Source: JBFHRE01 sp036745195
Lineage (GTDB): Bacteria; Actinomycetota; Acidimicrobiia; Spongiisociales; ZC4RG35
Direction of reading: 5' to 3'
Assembly: GCA_036745195.1 (NCBI GenBank)
Contig: DAIOGO010000006.1
Span: forward strand, 1 to 43,400
DNA length: 43,400 bases
Positions 24,051 through 31,814 of the stretch are shown here, one piece after another (the first letter of the stretch is position 1; each line of letters starts with the position of its first letter). A model generated the notes under the pieces. That model saw only the letters and a list, made by a program, of their open reading frames with translations, was not told the DNA's origin and searched no databases. The translations under genes were made by a program, and so were the position numbers.

Positions 24051-24464
24051 TTACACGCTTGGCATTCTCCGCGATCGCGGACCGCGGCGATAGCGCAGAA
24101 CCACTCTCCACATTCCGTCGGTGGGGATCGGTCCGAGAGTGCGCGAGTCGGCGTTGGTCATGCTGCGCGCGTCCGAGAGCACGAACGCGGTTCCCGGACC
24201 GACGGACCACTCACCCGTCCCCGGGGTGAAAGTCCCTCCCCAGGGCTCGTCGAGTCGACGCCCATCGACATAAACCGACCCCTCCCTGATCTCGATCCGT
24301 TCGCCCTCGAGACCGATCACTCGCTTGAGGAGATAGAGGCCTCGGCCCGGGTCGAGGAACACGACCGCGTCCCCCGGCCGCGGTCGCCCCCTGGTCGCGA
24401 CGAGATAGTCCCCGGGATGGAAGTTGGGGACCATCGAATCCTCGACCACCTCGAATCTCCGCAT
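24051..24464 (-). CDS. sodX: Nickel superoxide dismutase maturation protease (SodX-like, S26 family)
   Basis: A 137-residue S24/S26-type Ser-Lys protease without a membrane anchor. The nucleophile Ser10 is in VVEDSMVPNFHPGDYLV and the general-base Lys47 in LLKRVIGLEGERIEI, as in LexA/signal peptidases. The later segment FVLSDARSMTNADSRTLGPI matches the box E/D region of signal peptidases (normally GDN..S.DSR). Divergent adjacency to a nickel SOD gene identifies it as the protease that trims the SOD leader to expose the nickel-binding His. I start at ATG 24464 (MRRFEVVEDSM); the longer frame would run into the sodN start. The 52-bp gap must hold both promoters. Confidence 0.85.
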   Translation of the reverse strand: MRRFEVVEDSMVPNFHPGDYLVATRGRPRPGDAVVFLDPGRGLYLLKRVIGLEGERIEIREGSVYVDGRRLDEPWGGTFTPGTGEWSVGPGTAFVLSDARSMTNADSRTLGPIPTDGMWRVVLRYRRGPRSRRMPSV

Positions 24465-24516
24465 GTTCCGGGCTGGGAGTATGGTCGGGTCGCAAGACGA
24501 GGAGAAAGGAACGGTG

Positions 24517-24933
24517 ATGGGACTCTTCAAGCCATCTACTCAAGCTCACGCCCACTGTGACCTGTTCTGTGGTGTCTACGACCCGGCCCAGGCCAAGATC
24601 GAGGCGCTGTCGGTGCTCAGGACGATCGAGAAATATCACGCCTCGGACGACGAGCACTTCAAGGCCCGTGCCATCCTCATCAAGGAGCAGCGCGCCGAGG
24701 AGGTCAAACATCACCTGATGGTGCTGTGGGCGGACTTCTTCACCGCCGACCACCGTGCGCAGTTCCCCCAGTTGGATGACCTGTTCTGGAAGGCCATCAA
24801 GGGAGCGGGGGACGCCAAGAAGAGCCTGGATGCCGCCGTGGCCAACAACCTCCTGGGGTTGATCGACGAGATCGCCGCCATCTTCTGGCAGACCGAGAAG
24901 GCCAAGGGCATGGGGGTCTACCCACCGGCCTGA
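24517..24933 (+). CDS. sodN: Nickel superoxide dismutase
   Basis: A 138-residue cytoplasmic enzyme that disproportionates superoxide. After a 12-residue leader (MGLFKPSTQAHA), removed by SodX, the mature protein begins HCDLFCGVYDPAQAKIEA. His1, Cys2 and Cys6 of the nickel hook are present, but position 5 is Phe (codon TTC) where the family has Pro. The rest is the four-helix bundle, with EKYHASDDEHFKARAILIKE and EEVKHHLMVLWADFF matching known SodN. The start is ATG 24517 after GGAGAAAGGA; a GTG one codon earlier is also possible. It is divergent from sodX and convergent with a small membrane-protein gene. Confidence 0.93.
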   Translation: MGLFKPSTQAHAHCDLFCGVYDPAQAKIEALSVLRTIEKYHASDDEHFKARAILIKEQRAEEVKHHLMVLWADFFTADHRAQFPQLDDLFWKAIKGAGDAKKSLDAAVANNLLGLIDEIAAIFWQTEKAKGMGVYPPA

Positions 24934-24961
24934 GCCGGGAGCGGTGGTTGATGGCTCAGGC
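24928..24961. terminator. Inverted repeat spanning the convergent sodN and PGPGW stop codons
   Basis: GCCTGAGCC at 24928-24936 and its exact complement at 24953-24961 (9 bp, 16-base loop). Each arm contains the TGA of one gene, the same design as 5534-5626. There is no T-tract. Confidence 0.5.
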
Positions 24962-25210
24962 GGCTTCGCGCTGGGCAGAGGTGCGACCTCGCAACTTCGC
25001 CACCTTGGCGTGCGCCCCGTCGAGGATGCGCCGCGCCCACACGAATTCGCCCGCCAGGATCGCCAGACCGGGGAGGATCAGCAACCAGCCGGGTAACACC
25101 GGGAGCACGAGCCCGACCAGACCGAGGAGCAGCAATGTCCCGCCGATCACGGTGAGGACGATCCGGATGAGGAATGGCCGCCGGGCTCCATCGGGTTGCA
25201 TGGTGTTCAT
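24956..25210 (-). CDS. PGPGW-type small membrane protein (TIGR02611-like)
   Basis: An 84-residue membrane protein with two closely spaced hydrophobic helices (about 15-38 and 40-58) joined by the motif VLPGWLLILPGLAILAGEF, characteristic of the PGPGW family. A basic, Ala-rich cytoplasmic tail follows. The start is ATG 25210; a second ATG three codons on (25201) is possible, and no strong ribosome-binding site precedes either. Function of the family is unknown. It is convergent with sodN and 48 bp downstream of the metG stop on the same strand. Confidence 0.75.
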   Translation of the reverse strand: MNTMQPDGARRPFLIRIVLTVIGGTLLLLGLVGLVLPVLPGWLLILPGLAILAGEFVWARRILDGAHAKVAKLRGRTSAQREAA

Positions 25211-25258
25211 TGTGCCATGCCGGGGTGAGTAGCTGAAAGGAGTTTCTGAACCGGAACT

Positions 25259-26911
25259 TCAGTCGTCGAGGGCGTCGATTTCCAGCTTGGTGAACAGGGG
25301 AGCTACGGCTCCGAGGGTGGTGCCGGCCGGCACCGTGACCGGCGCCCATCCGACCACTTCCTCGCCGAGCCCGAGCATCGTGCCCACCGATCTGGCGGTG
25401 AACGGCAGATAGGGGGCGAGACCGACCCGGAGGGTGGCAATCGCCTGGACGGCAGTCCACAGGACGGTGGCGGCGCGGGACGGTTCGGTCTTGACCGTCT
25501 TCCATGGCTCGTTGGCATTGAGATAGACGTTCACTGCCGACGCCGCCTCCATCATCCTCCGCAGCCCGCCGCGTAGCTCGACTGCCTCTATGAGTCCGGC
25601 GGTCTCGGCCAGGGCGGCTGCGGTCGCTTCGACCAGGGCGGTGTCATCGGGTCGGAGGTTGGTCGGTTCGGGTACCTCCCCGGCGAAGTTCTTGGCTGTC
25701 ATCGCCAGCACCCGGTTGACCAGGTTGCCCCAGTTCGCCACCAGTTCGGAGTTGATCCGCTCGATCATCTGTTCGTCGGACAGGTCGGTGTCGTTCTGCT
25801 CGGGGAGGATCGACGCCAGCGCATACCGCAAGGCGTCGGGCTCGAGCCGGTCGGCATACCAGCCGATGGAGCGGCCGACCCCACGACTGGCCGAGGCCTT
25901 GTCCCCCTTGAACGTCACGTATTGATTGGCTGGGACATCGGTCGGCAGGTTGAGGCCGCCGTACCCCATCAGCTGGCATGGCCAGATAACGGCGTGGAAG
26001 ACGATGTTGTCCTTCCCGATGAAGTAGTAGCTCTCCGCCTCGGGGTTCTCCCACCAGTCCTTCCAGGCATCCGGGGTCCCCTGACGCTGTGCCCACTCCT
26101 GGGCGGCCGAGAGGTATCCGATCACCGCGTCGAACCACACGTAGATCCGTTTGCCCTCCCCGATGGTGTCGAAGGGGGCGGGGATGGGAACCCCCCAATC
26201 GAGATCGCGGGTGATGGCCCGATCCTGCAGCCCTTCCTCGGTGAACCCGATGGCCATGTTGAGGACGTGCTTGCGCCAGCCACGGCGACCTCTCAACCAC
26301 TCGAGCAGGCGGTCCTGGAACTTGCTGAGGAGGATGAAGTAGTGCTCGGTGGGGCGCAGTTCGGGGGTGGCGCCGGTCAGCCGGCTGCGGGGCGAGATGA
26401 GGTCGACCGGGTCCAACTGACGACCGCAGTTGTCGCACTGGTCGCCACGAGCCGCTCCGTACCCACAATGCGGACAGGTTCCTTCCACATACCGATCGGG
26501 CAGGAATCGGCGGGCCTCCGGGTCGAACAACTGCTCGCTCGTCCTGGTGGCGATGTATCCGTTCTCGACCAGGCGCCGGAACACATCCTGGGTGACGGCG
26601 TGGTGATTGGGGGTTCCGGTGGAGGTGTAGAGCTCCCACTGGATCCCCACCTTCTCCCAGTTGTCGAGGAATTCGGCGTGATACCGATCGACGATCTCCT
26701 GAGGGGAAACTCCCTCCTCGTCGGCGCGAACCGTGATCGGGGTGCCGTGCACGTCCGATCCCGACACCATCAGGACGTTGTCGCCCTTCAGTCGGTGGTA
26801 GCGGGCGAAGATGTCGGCCGGCAGGTAAGCGCCGGCCAGGTGCCCGAGATGGCGCGACCCGGAGGCGTAGGGCCAGGCGACGGCAACGAGGATGTGTCGA
26901 GCAGCGGACAT
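25259..26911 (-). CDS. metG: Methionyl-tRNA synthetase
   Basis: A 550-residue class I aminoacyl-tRNA synthetase charging tRNA-Met. The HIGH motif appears as RHLGHLAG near residue 20. The zinc-binding knuckle has CPHC and CDNC, the MetG1-type arrangement. The KMSKS loop reads FKGDKASASRGVGRS, a variant lacking the second lysine. The C-terminal anticodon-binding helical domain follows (GNLVNRVLAM). The start is ATG 26911 (MSAARHILVAVAWPY). There is no C-terminal dimerisation domain, so it is probably monomeric. It is 11 bp downstream of an EamA transporter gene and very likely co-transcribed. Confidence 0.93.
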   Translation of the reverse strand: MSAARHILVAVAWPYASGSRHLGHLAGAYLPADIFARYHRLKGDNVLMVSGSDVHGTPITVRADEEGVSPQEIVDRYHAEFLDNWEKVGIQWELYTSTGTPNHHAVTQDVFRRLVENGYIATRTSEQLFDPEARRFLPDRYVEGTCPHCGYGAARGDQCDNCGRQLDPVDLISPRSRLTGATPELRPTEHYFILLSKFQDRLLEWLRGRRGWRKHVLNMAIGFTEEGLQDRAITRDLDWGVPIPAPFDTIGEGKRIYVWFDAVIGYLSAAQEWAQRQGTPDAWKDWWENPEAESYYFIGKDNIVFHAVIWPCQLMGYGGLNLPTDVPANQYVTFKGDKASASRGVGRSIGWYADRLEPDALRYALASILPEQNDTDLSDEQMIERINSELVANWGNLVNRVLAMTAKNFAGEVPEPTNLRPDDTALVEATAAALAETAGLIEAVELRGGLRRMMEAASAVNVYLNANEPWKTVKTEPSRAATVLWTAVQAIATLRVGLAPYLPFTARSVGTMLGLGEEVVGWAPVTVPAGTTLGAVAPLFTKLEIDALDD

Positions 26912-26922
26912 GGATGGCAAGG

Positions 26923-27849
26923 CTACCCGGACGTCCCCAGTCGCAATGCCGGCCCGGAGCTGGCCCGACCGACCACCCCGACCCCGGTGAGGATCAGCAG
27001 CCCGCCCAAGGCCGTGAAGATCGTGATCGACTCCGACAGGAAGACGGCCCCACCGCTCACCCCGACGATCGGGATGATGTATCCGACCACCGACACCTGC
27101 CCGGTGGTGCCCAACTGGTTGGCCCGCATGATGGCGGCGAACCCGCCGAAGCTGGCGACGGCCCCGATCAACACCATCGCCCCCAGTTGCCAGGTCTCCC
27201 AGCCTCCCGCCGGCGTGATCGGCCGACCGGCCACGACTCCGAGGATCAGCGGGGTGAGCCCTGCCGCCGTCAACTGCGGGGCGACCAGTGCCCTGGAGCC
27301 GTGACGCACCGCCAGGCGTCTGGCCATGATCGCCGACACCCCGGCAATCGTGCTGCCGGCCAGCGCCAGCCAGGCGCCATTCCACGAAGCTCCGCCCAGC
27401 AGACCGGGGGTGAACCCGAGCGCCGCCACCCCGGCCACGCACAGCGTCAGCCCGGCTCCCTTGATCCGGTTGAAGCCCTCGTCGTCGAAGGCGTGATGGG
27501 CGGCGATCGCGGTGATGACGGGACCGAGCGACAGCACGAGGGCGACGACTCCGGCGGGAAGTGATTCGTATGCCAGGTTGAACAGGAGGGCGGGGAGGGC
27601 GGAGTTGACCGCACCGAGGAGCAGCCCGTCCTTGGTGGCCCCGGCCTCGATCGTTCCCGCCGCCAGCGAAGCGATCCAGGCGAGCCCGGCCCCCACCAGG
27701 AATGGTCCGGCGGTCACGGCGAAAGCGTCGACGCCATCTCCGACCAGTGCCTTCGACAGCACCCCGCCCGACCCCCACACGATTCCGGTGAAGAGCACCA
27801 GCAGGAAGACCTTGCCGCCGGGGGAGGGGCGGCCACCTGAATCGAACAT
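26923..27849 (-). CDS. EamA/DMT family membrane transporter
   Basis: A 308-residue membrane protein with about ten predicted transmembrane helices arranged as two EamA repeats (about 15-140 and 155-290). Typical features are GIVWGSGGVLSKALV at the start of repeat one and a helix with LVLSLGPVITAIAAHH. Members export or import small metabolites such as amino acids or nucleosides; the substrate is not predictable. The start is ATG 27849. It is the first gene of a unit with metG and is divergent from the flavin reductase gene, with a 73-bp shared promoter region. Confidence 0.85.
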   Translation of the reverse strand: MFDSGGRPSPGGKVFLLVLFTGIVWGSGGVLSKALVGDGVDAFAVTAGPFLVGAGLAWIASLAAGTIEAGATKDGLLLGAVNSALPALLFNLAYESLPAGVVALVLSLGPVITAIAAHHAFDDEGFNRIKGAGLTLCVAGVAALGFTPGLLGGASWNGAWLALAGSTIAGVSAIMARRLAVRHGSRALVAPQLTAAGLTPLILGVVAGRPITPAGGWETWQLGAMVLIGAVASFGGFAAIMRANQLGTTGQVSVVGYIIPIVGVSGGAVFLSESITIFTALGGLLILTGVGVVGRASSGPALRLGTSG

Positions 27850-27922
27850 CGGGCGAGGATCGCAGTCGGGCCGGTCAGGTGTCTAATCAACGTAGACTTC
27901 CGCCCCCCGAGAAAGGTGATTG

Positions 27923-28465
27923 GTGCCGGACGAGATCGACCCGCGGCAGTTCCGCACCGCGGCAGGCCAGTTCATGACAGGGGTGACGATCGTCACCACC
28001 ACCGGTCCCGACGGCACCAGGGCCGGGTTCACGGCCAACTCCTTCTCGTCGATCTCGCTGGACCCACCGCTGGTCGGGTTCAGTCTCGGGCTGAACTCCG
28101 AGTCCTTTTCGACCTTTGCGGCAGCCGGCGGATTCGTGGTCAACGTGCTGGCCGCATCCCAGGTCGAATTGGCCATTCGGTTCGCCGCCAAAGGGATCGA
28201 TCGATTCGCCGGGGTGGAGGTCGAGGAGGGGTGGAACGGGCTTCCCGTCATCGCCGGGTCACTCGCCACCTTCGAGTGCAAGGTGGTGGAGCGTTTCCCG
28301 GGGGGTGACCACCTCATCTTCATCGGGGAGGTGCAGCGGCTGGCGACCGGTGATCCCGGCGCCGGCGCCCTCGGGTATTTCCGGGGGAGATACGTCGTCT
28401 CCGACGGGTTGGAGCCGGTCGATCCACCTCTCCCGACACTCGGCCCCGAGACCGGTAAAGGGTGA
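27923..28465 (+). CDS. Flavin reductase family protein
   Basis: A 180-residue FMN-binding split-barrel protein of the HpaC/FRP-like flavin reductase family. It typically reduces FMN with NAD(P)H to supply a partner monooxygenase. The sequence shows QFMTGVTIVTT, GFTANSFSSISLDPPLVGFSL (FMN contacts) and FVVNVLAASQ. The start is GTG 27923, with AAAGGTGA at 27912-27919; a TTG at 27920 is too close. TAGACT at 27893-27898 is a plausible -10. No monooxygenase partner is nearby. Confidence 0.87.
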   Translation: MPDEIDPRQFRTAAGQFMTGVTIVTTTGPDGTRAGFTANSFSSISLDPPLVGFSLGLNSESFSTFAAAGGFVVNVLAASQVELAIRFAAKGIDRFAGVEVEEGWNGLPVIAGSLATFECKVVERFPGGDHLIFIGEVQRLATGDPGAGALGYFRGRYVVSDGLEPVDPPLPTLGPETGKG

Positions 28466-28518
28466 CTCCGAACGAGTCGGTGACTGCTCTGGGGACCACC
28501 GTCCTGACCGAGTACACC

Positions 28519-28524
28519 TAGCAT
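28519..28524 (+). promoter_or_regulatory. -10 element of a probably leaderless deoC transcript
   Basis: TAGCAT ends 7 bases before the deoC ATG at 28532 and no Shine-Dalgarno is present. This is the spacing of leaderless promoters common in actinobacteria. Confidence 0.4.
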
Positions 28525-28531
28525 CAACCTG

Positions 28532-29482
28532 ATGCCGGTCCCCGCCGTCGCCAACCTGCTTCCCGAGCGCCCCAGCCGGTCGGCCGTCCAGGCCTATGTC
28601 GGAGGGGTGCCCTCGGTCGACGAGGTGGCCGTGATCGAACGGGTCGCCTCGCTCTCCACCCGCTCCATCAAGAAGGACTCCAAGATGGCCGCCCTCGAAC
28701 TGGCGGTCCGGATGTGTGACTTGACGACGCTGGAGGGAAAGGACACCCCCGGCAAGGTCAGACAGTTGTCGGCCAAAGGCATCCGGCCCGATCCGGCCGA
28801 TCCGTCGGTGCCCTCGGTGGCGGCGATCTGCGTCTATCCGAACATGGTGCCCGTCGCCCGGGCGGCTCTGGGCAACTCGGGGGTGAAGGTCGCCTCCGTT
28901 GCCACCTACTTCCCCTCGGGCCAGGCGCCCCTCGACATCAAGCTCGACGAAACCAGGCGGGTGGTCGAGTTGGGAGCCGACGAGGTCGATATGGTCATCG
29001 ACCGGGGGGCGTTCCTGGCCGGCCACTATCTCGAGGTCTACGAGGAGATCCGGGCGGTCAAGGAGGCGTGCGCTCCGGCCCATCTCAAGGTGATCCTCGA
29101 AACCGGCGAGTTGGGCACCTTGGACGACGTCCGCAAGGCTTCCATGCTGGCGATGGCGGCGGGAGCGGACTTCATCAAAACCTCGACCGGGAAGATCAAC
29201 CCGGCCGCCACCCTGCCGGTCACGCTCGTCATGCTCGAAGCGATCAGGGACTACCGACGGTTGTCGGGGGTGCAGGTGGGCATGAAACCGGCCGGTGGAA
29301 TCAAGACAGCCAAAGACTCCATCCGCTATCTGGTGGTTCTCAACGAGACGCTCGGCCGGGACTGGATGAGCCCCGATTGGTTCCGGTTCGGGGCGTCGTC
29401 GCTGCTCAACGACATCCTCATGCAGATCCGGTGGCTCAAGACCGGGCGCTACCAGTCTCCCGATTACTTCACAAAGGACTGA
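28532..29482 (+). CDS. deoC: Deoxyribose-phosphate aldolase
   Basis: This 316-residue TIM-barrel aldolase splits 2-deoxyribose 5-phosphate into acetaldehyde and glyceraldehyde 3-phosphate. The Schiff-base Lys216 is in GADFIKTSTGK, with a proton-relay Lys in GMKPAGGIK and an Asp in ADEVDMVID. It is longer than E. coli DeoC (about 260), as is common in actinobacteria. It heads an operon with two aldehyde dehydrogenase-like genes starting 2 bp after its stop, so acetaldehyde made here can be oxidised at once. No Shine-Dalgarno precedes the ATG, which suggests leaderless translation. Confidence 0.93.
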   Translation: MPVPAVANLLPERPSRSAVQAYVGGVPSVDEVAVIERVASLSTRSIKKDSKMAALELAVRMCDLTTLEGKDTPGKVRQLSAKGIRPDPADPSVPSVAAICVYPNMVPVARAALGNSGVKVASVATYFPSGQAPLDIKLDETRRVVELGADEVDMVIDRGAFLAGHYLEVYEEIRAVKEACAPAHLKVILETGELGTLDDVRKASMLAMAAGADFIKTSTGKINPAATLPVTLVMLEAIRDYRRLSGVQVGMKPAGGIKTAKDSIRYLVVLNETLGRDWMSPDWFRFGASSLLNDILMQIRWLKTGRYQSPDYFTKD

Positions 29483-29484
29483 CG

Positions 29485-30969
29485 ATGACAGACACCGATC
29501 ACACGCCCGTCCTCCATCCGGCTTCGCCTCCCCTCGACTGGACCTACGCCACCTCCCGGGAGGCGTCCGATCTCGTGTCCGTCCAGGACCGGTATGGCCT
29601 GTTCATCGACGGCGACTTTCATCGCCCGGCCTCGAAGCGATATCTGACCAGCATCAACCCCGCCACCGAGGAGCCGCTGGCCGAGGTGGCCGAGGCGGGA
29701 CCACGCGATGTCGAGCGGGCCGTCACCTCCGCCCGCAAGGCCTTCCCGATGTGGTCGCGGCTCCCCGCCGCCGAACGCGCCAAATACCTGTTCAGGATCG
29801 CCCGGATGGTGCAGGAGCGGTCACGCGAACTGGCGGTGCTGGAGACGCTCGACGGTGGCAAGCCGATCAAGGAATCGCGCGACGTCGACCTGCCGTTGGT
29901 GGCGGCCCACTTCTTCTATCACGCCGGATGGGCCGACAAGCTCGAGTACGCCTTTCCCGGGTTGAAGCCGGAGCCGCTGGGAGTGGCGGGGCAGGTCATT
30001 CCCTGGAACTTCCCGCTCCTGATGCTGGCCTGGAAGGTGGCTCCGGCACTGGCGACCGGCAACACCGTGGTGTTGAAGCCGGCGGAGACCACCCCCCTCA
30101 CAGCTCTCCACTTCGCCCAGATCACCGCCGAGGCGGGATTGCCCCCCGGCGTGTTCAACGTCGTCACCGGGGCGGGGGCGACCGGGGCCGCACTCGTGTC
30201 CTCCGGTGTCGACAAGATCGCCTTCACCGGTTCGACCGAGGTCGGCAAAGAAATCCGCCGCCGTCTGGCCGGGACCGGCAAACGACTGTCGCTCGAGTTG
30301 GGCGGAAAGGGCGCCCACATCGTGTTCGCCGACGCCCCCCTCGACCAGGCGATCGAGGGGACCATCAACGGGATCTTCTTCAACCAGGGCCATGTCTGCT
30401 GTGCCGGCTCCCGCCTCCTGGTCCAGGAGTCCATCGCCGAGGTCTTCCTCGACAAGCTGCGCTCCCGCCTGGAGATCCTGCGGGTAGGTGATCCGCTCGA
30501 CAAGAACACCGACGTCGGGGCGATCAACTCCGCTTCCCAACTGGAACGGATCGAAGCGCTGGTCGAGACCGGCCGGCAGGAGGGCGCCGAGATCTTCCAA
30601 CCCTCGTGTGCCCTTCCCGAGCGCGGGTACTGGTTCCGGCCGACGGTGTTCACCGGTGTCAGCCAGAGCCACCGGATCGCCCAAGAGGAGATCTTCGGTC
30701 CCGTCCTCTCGGTGCTGACCTTCCGCACCCCCGACGAGGCGGTGGAGAAGGCCAACAACACGCCCTACGGCCTGGCGGCCGGGGTGTGGACCACCAAGGG
30801 GTCGCGCATCCTGTGGATGGCCGATCGCCTCAGGAGCGGAGTGGTGTGGGCCAACACCTACAACAAGTTCGATCCGGCGTCCCCGTTCGGTGGGTACAAG
30901 GAATCGGGGTTTGGCCGGGAAGGTGGCCGCCACGGTCTCCTCGCCTACCTGAAGGCGGAGGGAATGTGA
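29485..30969 (+). CDS. NAD(P)-dependent aldehyde dehydrogenase
   Basis: A full-length, 494-residue aldehyde dehydrogenase. The cofactor-binding IPWNFPLLMLAWK, KPAETTPL and FTGSTEVG motifs are present. Glu271 is in LELGGK and the catalytic Cys305 in GHVCCAGSR. The last part has PFGGYKESGFGREGG. The ATG at 29485 is 2 bp after the deoC stop, with AAAGGA upstream. Given its place after deoC, acetaldehyde is the likely substrate. The next gene, a catalytically dead homologue, overlaps its stop by 4 bp, which hints that the two form a hetero-oligomer. Confidence 0.92.
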   Translation: MTDTDHTPVLHPASPPLDWTYATSREASDLVSVQDRYGLFIDGDFHRPASKRYLTSINPATEEPLAEVAEAGPRDVERAVTSARKAFPMWSRLPAAERAKYLFRIARMVQERSRELAVLETLDGGKPIKESRDVDLPLVAAHFFYHAGWADKLEYAFPGLKPEPLGVAGQVIPWNFPLLMLAWKVAPALATGNTVVLKPAETTPLTALHFAQITAEAGLPPGVFNVVTGAGATGAALVSSGVDKIAFTGSTEVGKEIRRRLAGTGKRLSLELGGKGAHIVFADAPLDQAIEGTINGIFFNQGHVCCAGSRLLVQESIAEVFLDKLRSRLEILRVGDPLDKNTDVGAINSASQLERIEALVETGRQEGAEIFQPSCALPERGYWFRPTVFTGVSQSHRIAQEEIFGPVLSVLTFRTPDEAVEKANNTPYGLAAGVWTTKGSRILWMADRLRSGVVWANTYNKFDPASPFGGYKESGFGREGGRHGLLAYLKAEGM

Positions 30970-31814
30970 GCGACCGCCTCGACGTCCGCAAGACCTACAA
31001 GCTCTTCATCGGCGGTGAGTTCCCGCGTTCCGAGTCGGGCCGGAGCTACCCGGCCCTCGACGTGGATGGGGCGGTGGTGGCGCGGGTGGCGCAAGCCTCG
31101 CGTAAGGACGTGCGGGACGCGGTCCGGGCCGCCCGGGCTGCCCAGGAAGGCTGGGCGGGCCGCACCGGATACAACCGGGGGCAGATCCTGTATCGGGTGG
31201 CCGAGATGCTCGAGGACCGTGCCGCCGGCTTCGTCGAACAACTCAAGATCGGCGGGTCCTCACGGCGCCAGGCCGAAGTCGAAGTCGAACAGTCGATCGA
31301 TCGGATCGTGTGGTACGCCGGGTGGTGTGACAAGTTCGCCCAGGTGCTGGGCAACCTCAACCCGGTGGCAGGGCCATTCTTCAACATCTCCACTCCTGAG
31401 CCAACGGGCGTTGTGGCCATCATCGCCCCCGAGAAGCCGGCGCTACTCGGAGTCGTCTCGCGGCTGGCGCCGGTGCTGGTGCCCGGGAACACCGCCGTGC
31501 TCGTGACCTCGAGTTCGCTGCCGCTCCCCGCCGCCACCTTCGCCGAGGCACTGGCCACCTCCGATGTGCCCGGTGGAGTCATCAACATCCTCACAGGGGC
31601 GGCGGCCGAGTTGACCCCCTGGCTGGCCGGGCACATGGATGTGGATGCCATCGATCTCACCGGTTCGGACCCTTCCCTGGTGGAAGCCGCCGAGCTTGCC
31701 GCGGCCGACAACGTCAAGCGGGTGGTTCGTTTCGACGCCGCCGACAGCCAGAGCCCCTATCAGATAGCGGCCTTCACCGAGACCAAGACCGTGTGGCACC
31801 CGAAGGGGTTGTGA
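30966..31814 (+). CDS. Aldehyde dehydrogenase homologue lacking the catalytic domain
   Basis: The 282 residues correspond to the N-terminal cofactor-binding part of an aldehyde dehydrogenase (YKLFIGGEFPRSESGRSY, then VVAIIAPEKPALLGVVSRLAP, then GGVINILTG). The segment with the catalytic Cys and the LELGGK Glu is absent. The motif equivalent to IPWNFP reads IAPEKP and the FTGS motif LTGS, so catalysis and probably normal cofactor binding are lost. It starts at GTG 30966, overlapping the active enzyme's stop (GTGA), and itself overlaps the following gene the same way. The frame is intact with good codon use, so it looks like a maintained accessory subunit rather than a decayed gene. Confidence 0.85.
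   Translation: MSDRLDVRKTYKLFIGGEFPRSESGRSYPALDVDGAVVARVAQASRKDVRDAVRAARAAQEGWAGRTGYNRGQILYRVAEMLEDRAAGFVEQLKIGGSSRRQAEVEVEQSIDRIVWYAGWCDKFAQVLGNLNPVAGPFFNISTPEPTGVVAIIAPEKPALLGVVSRLAPVLVPGNTAVLVTSSSLPLPAATFAEALATSDVPGGVINILTGAAAELTPWLAGHMDVDAIDLTGSDPSLVEAAELAAADNVKRVVRFDAADSQSPYQIAAFTETKTVWHPKGL

Noticed and set aside
23536..24093. Alanine-rich plus-strand frames opposite the H1-like gene
   Set aside because: They arise because the repetitive Lys/Ala codons of the real gene read as Ala/Leu/Phe codons on the other strand.
25922..27304. A 460-codon plus-strand frame across metG and the EamA gene
   Set aside because: Antisense to two well-recognised genes, with no recognisable domain.
30966..31814. 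Frameshifted remainder of a full aldehyde dehydrogenase
   Set aside because: No catalytic-domain sequence follows in any frame; the next gene is a DNA glycosylase, and overlaps at both ends look deliberate.
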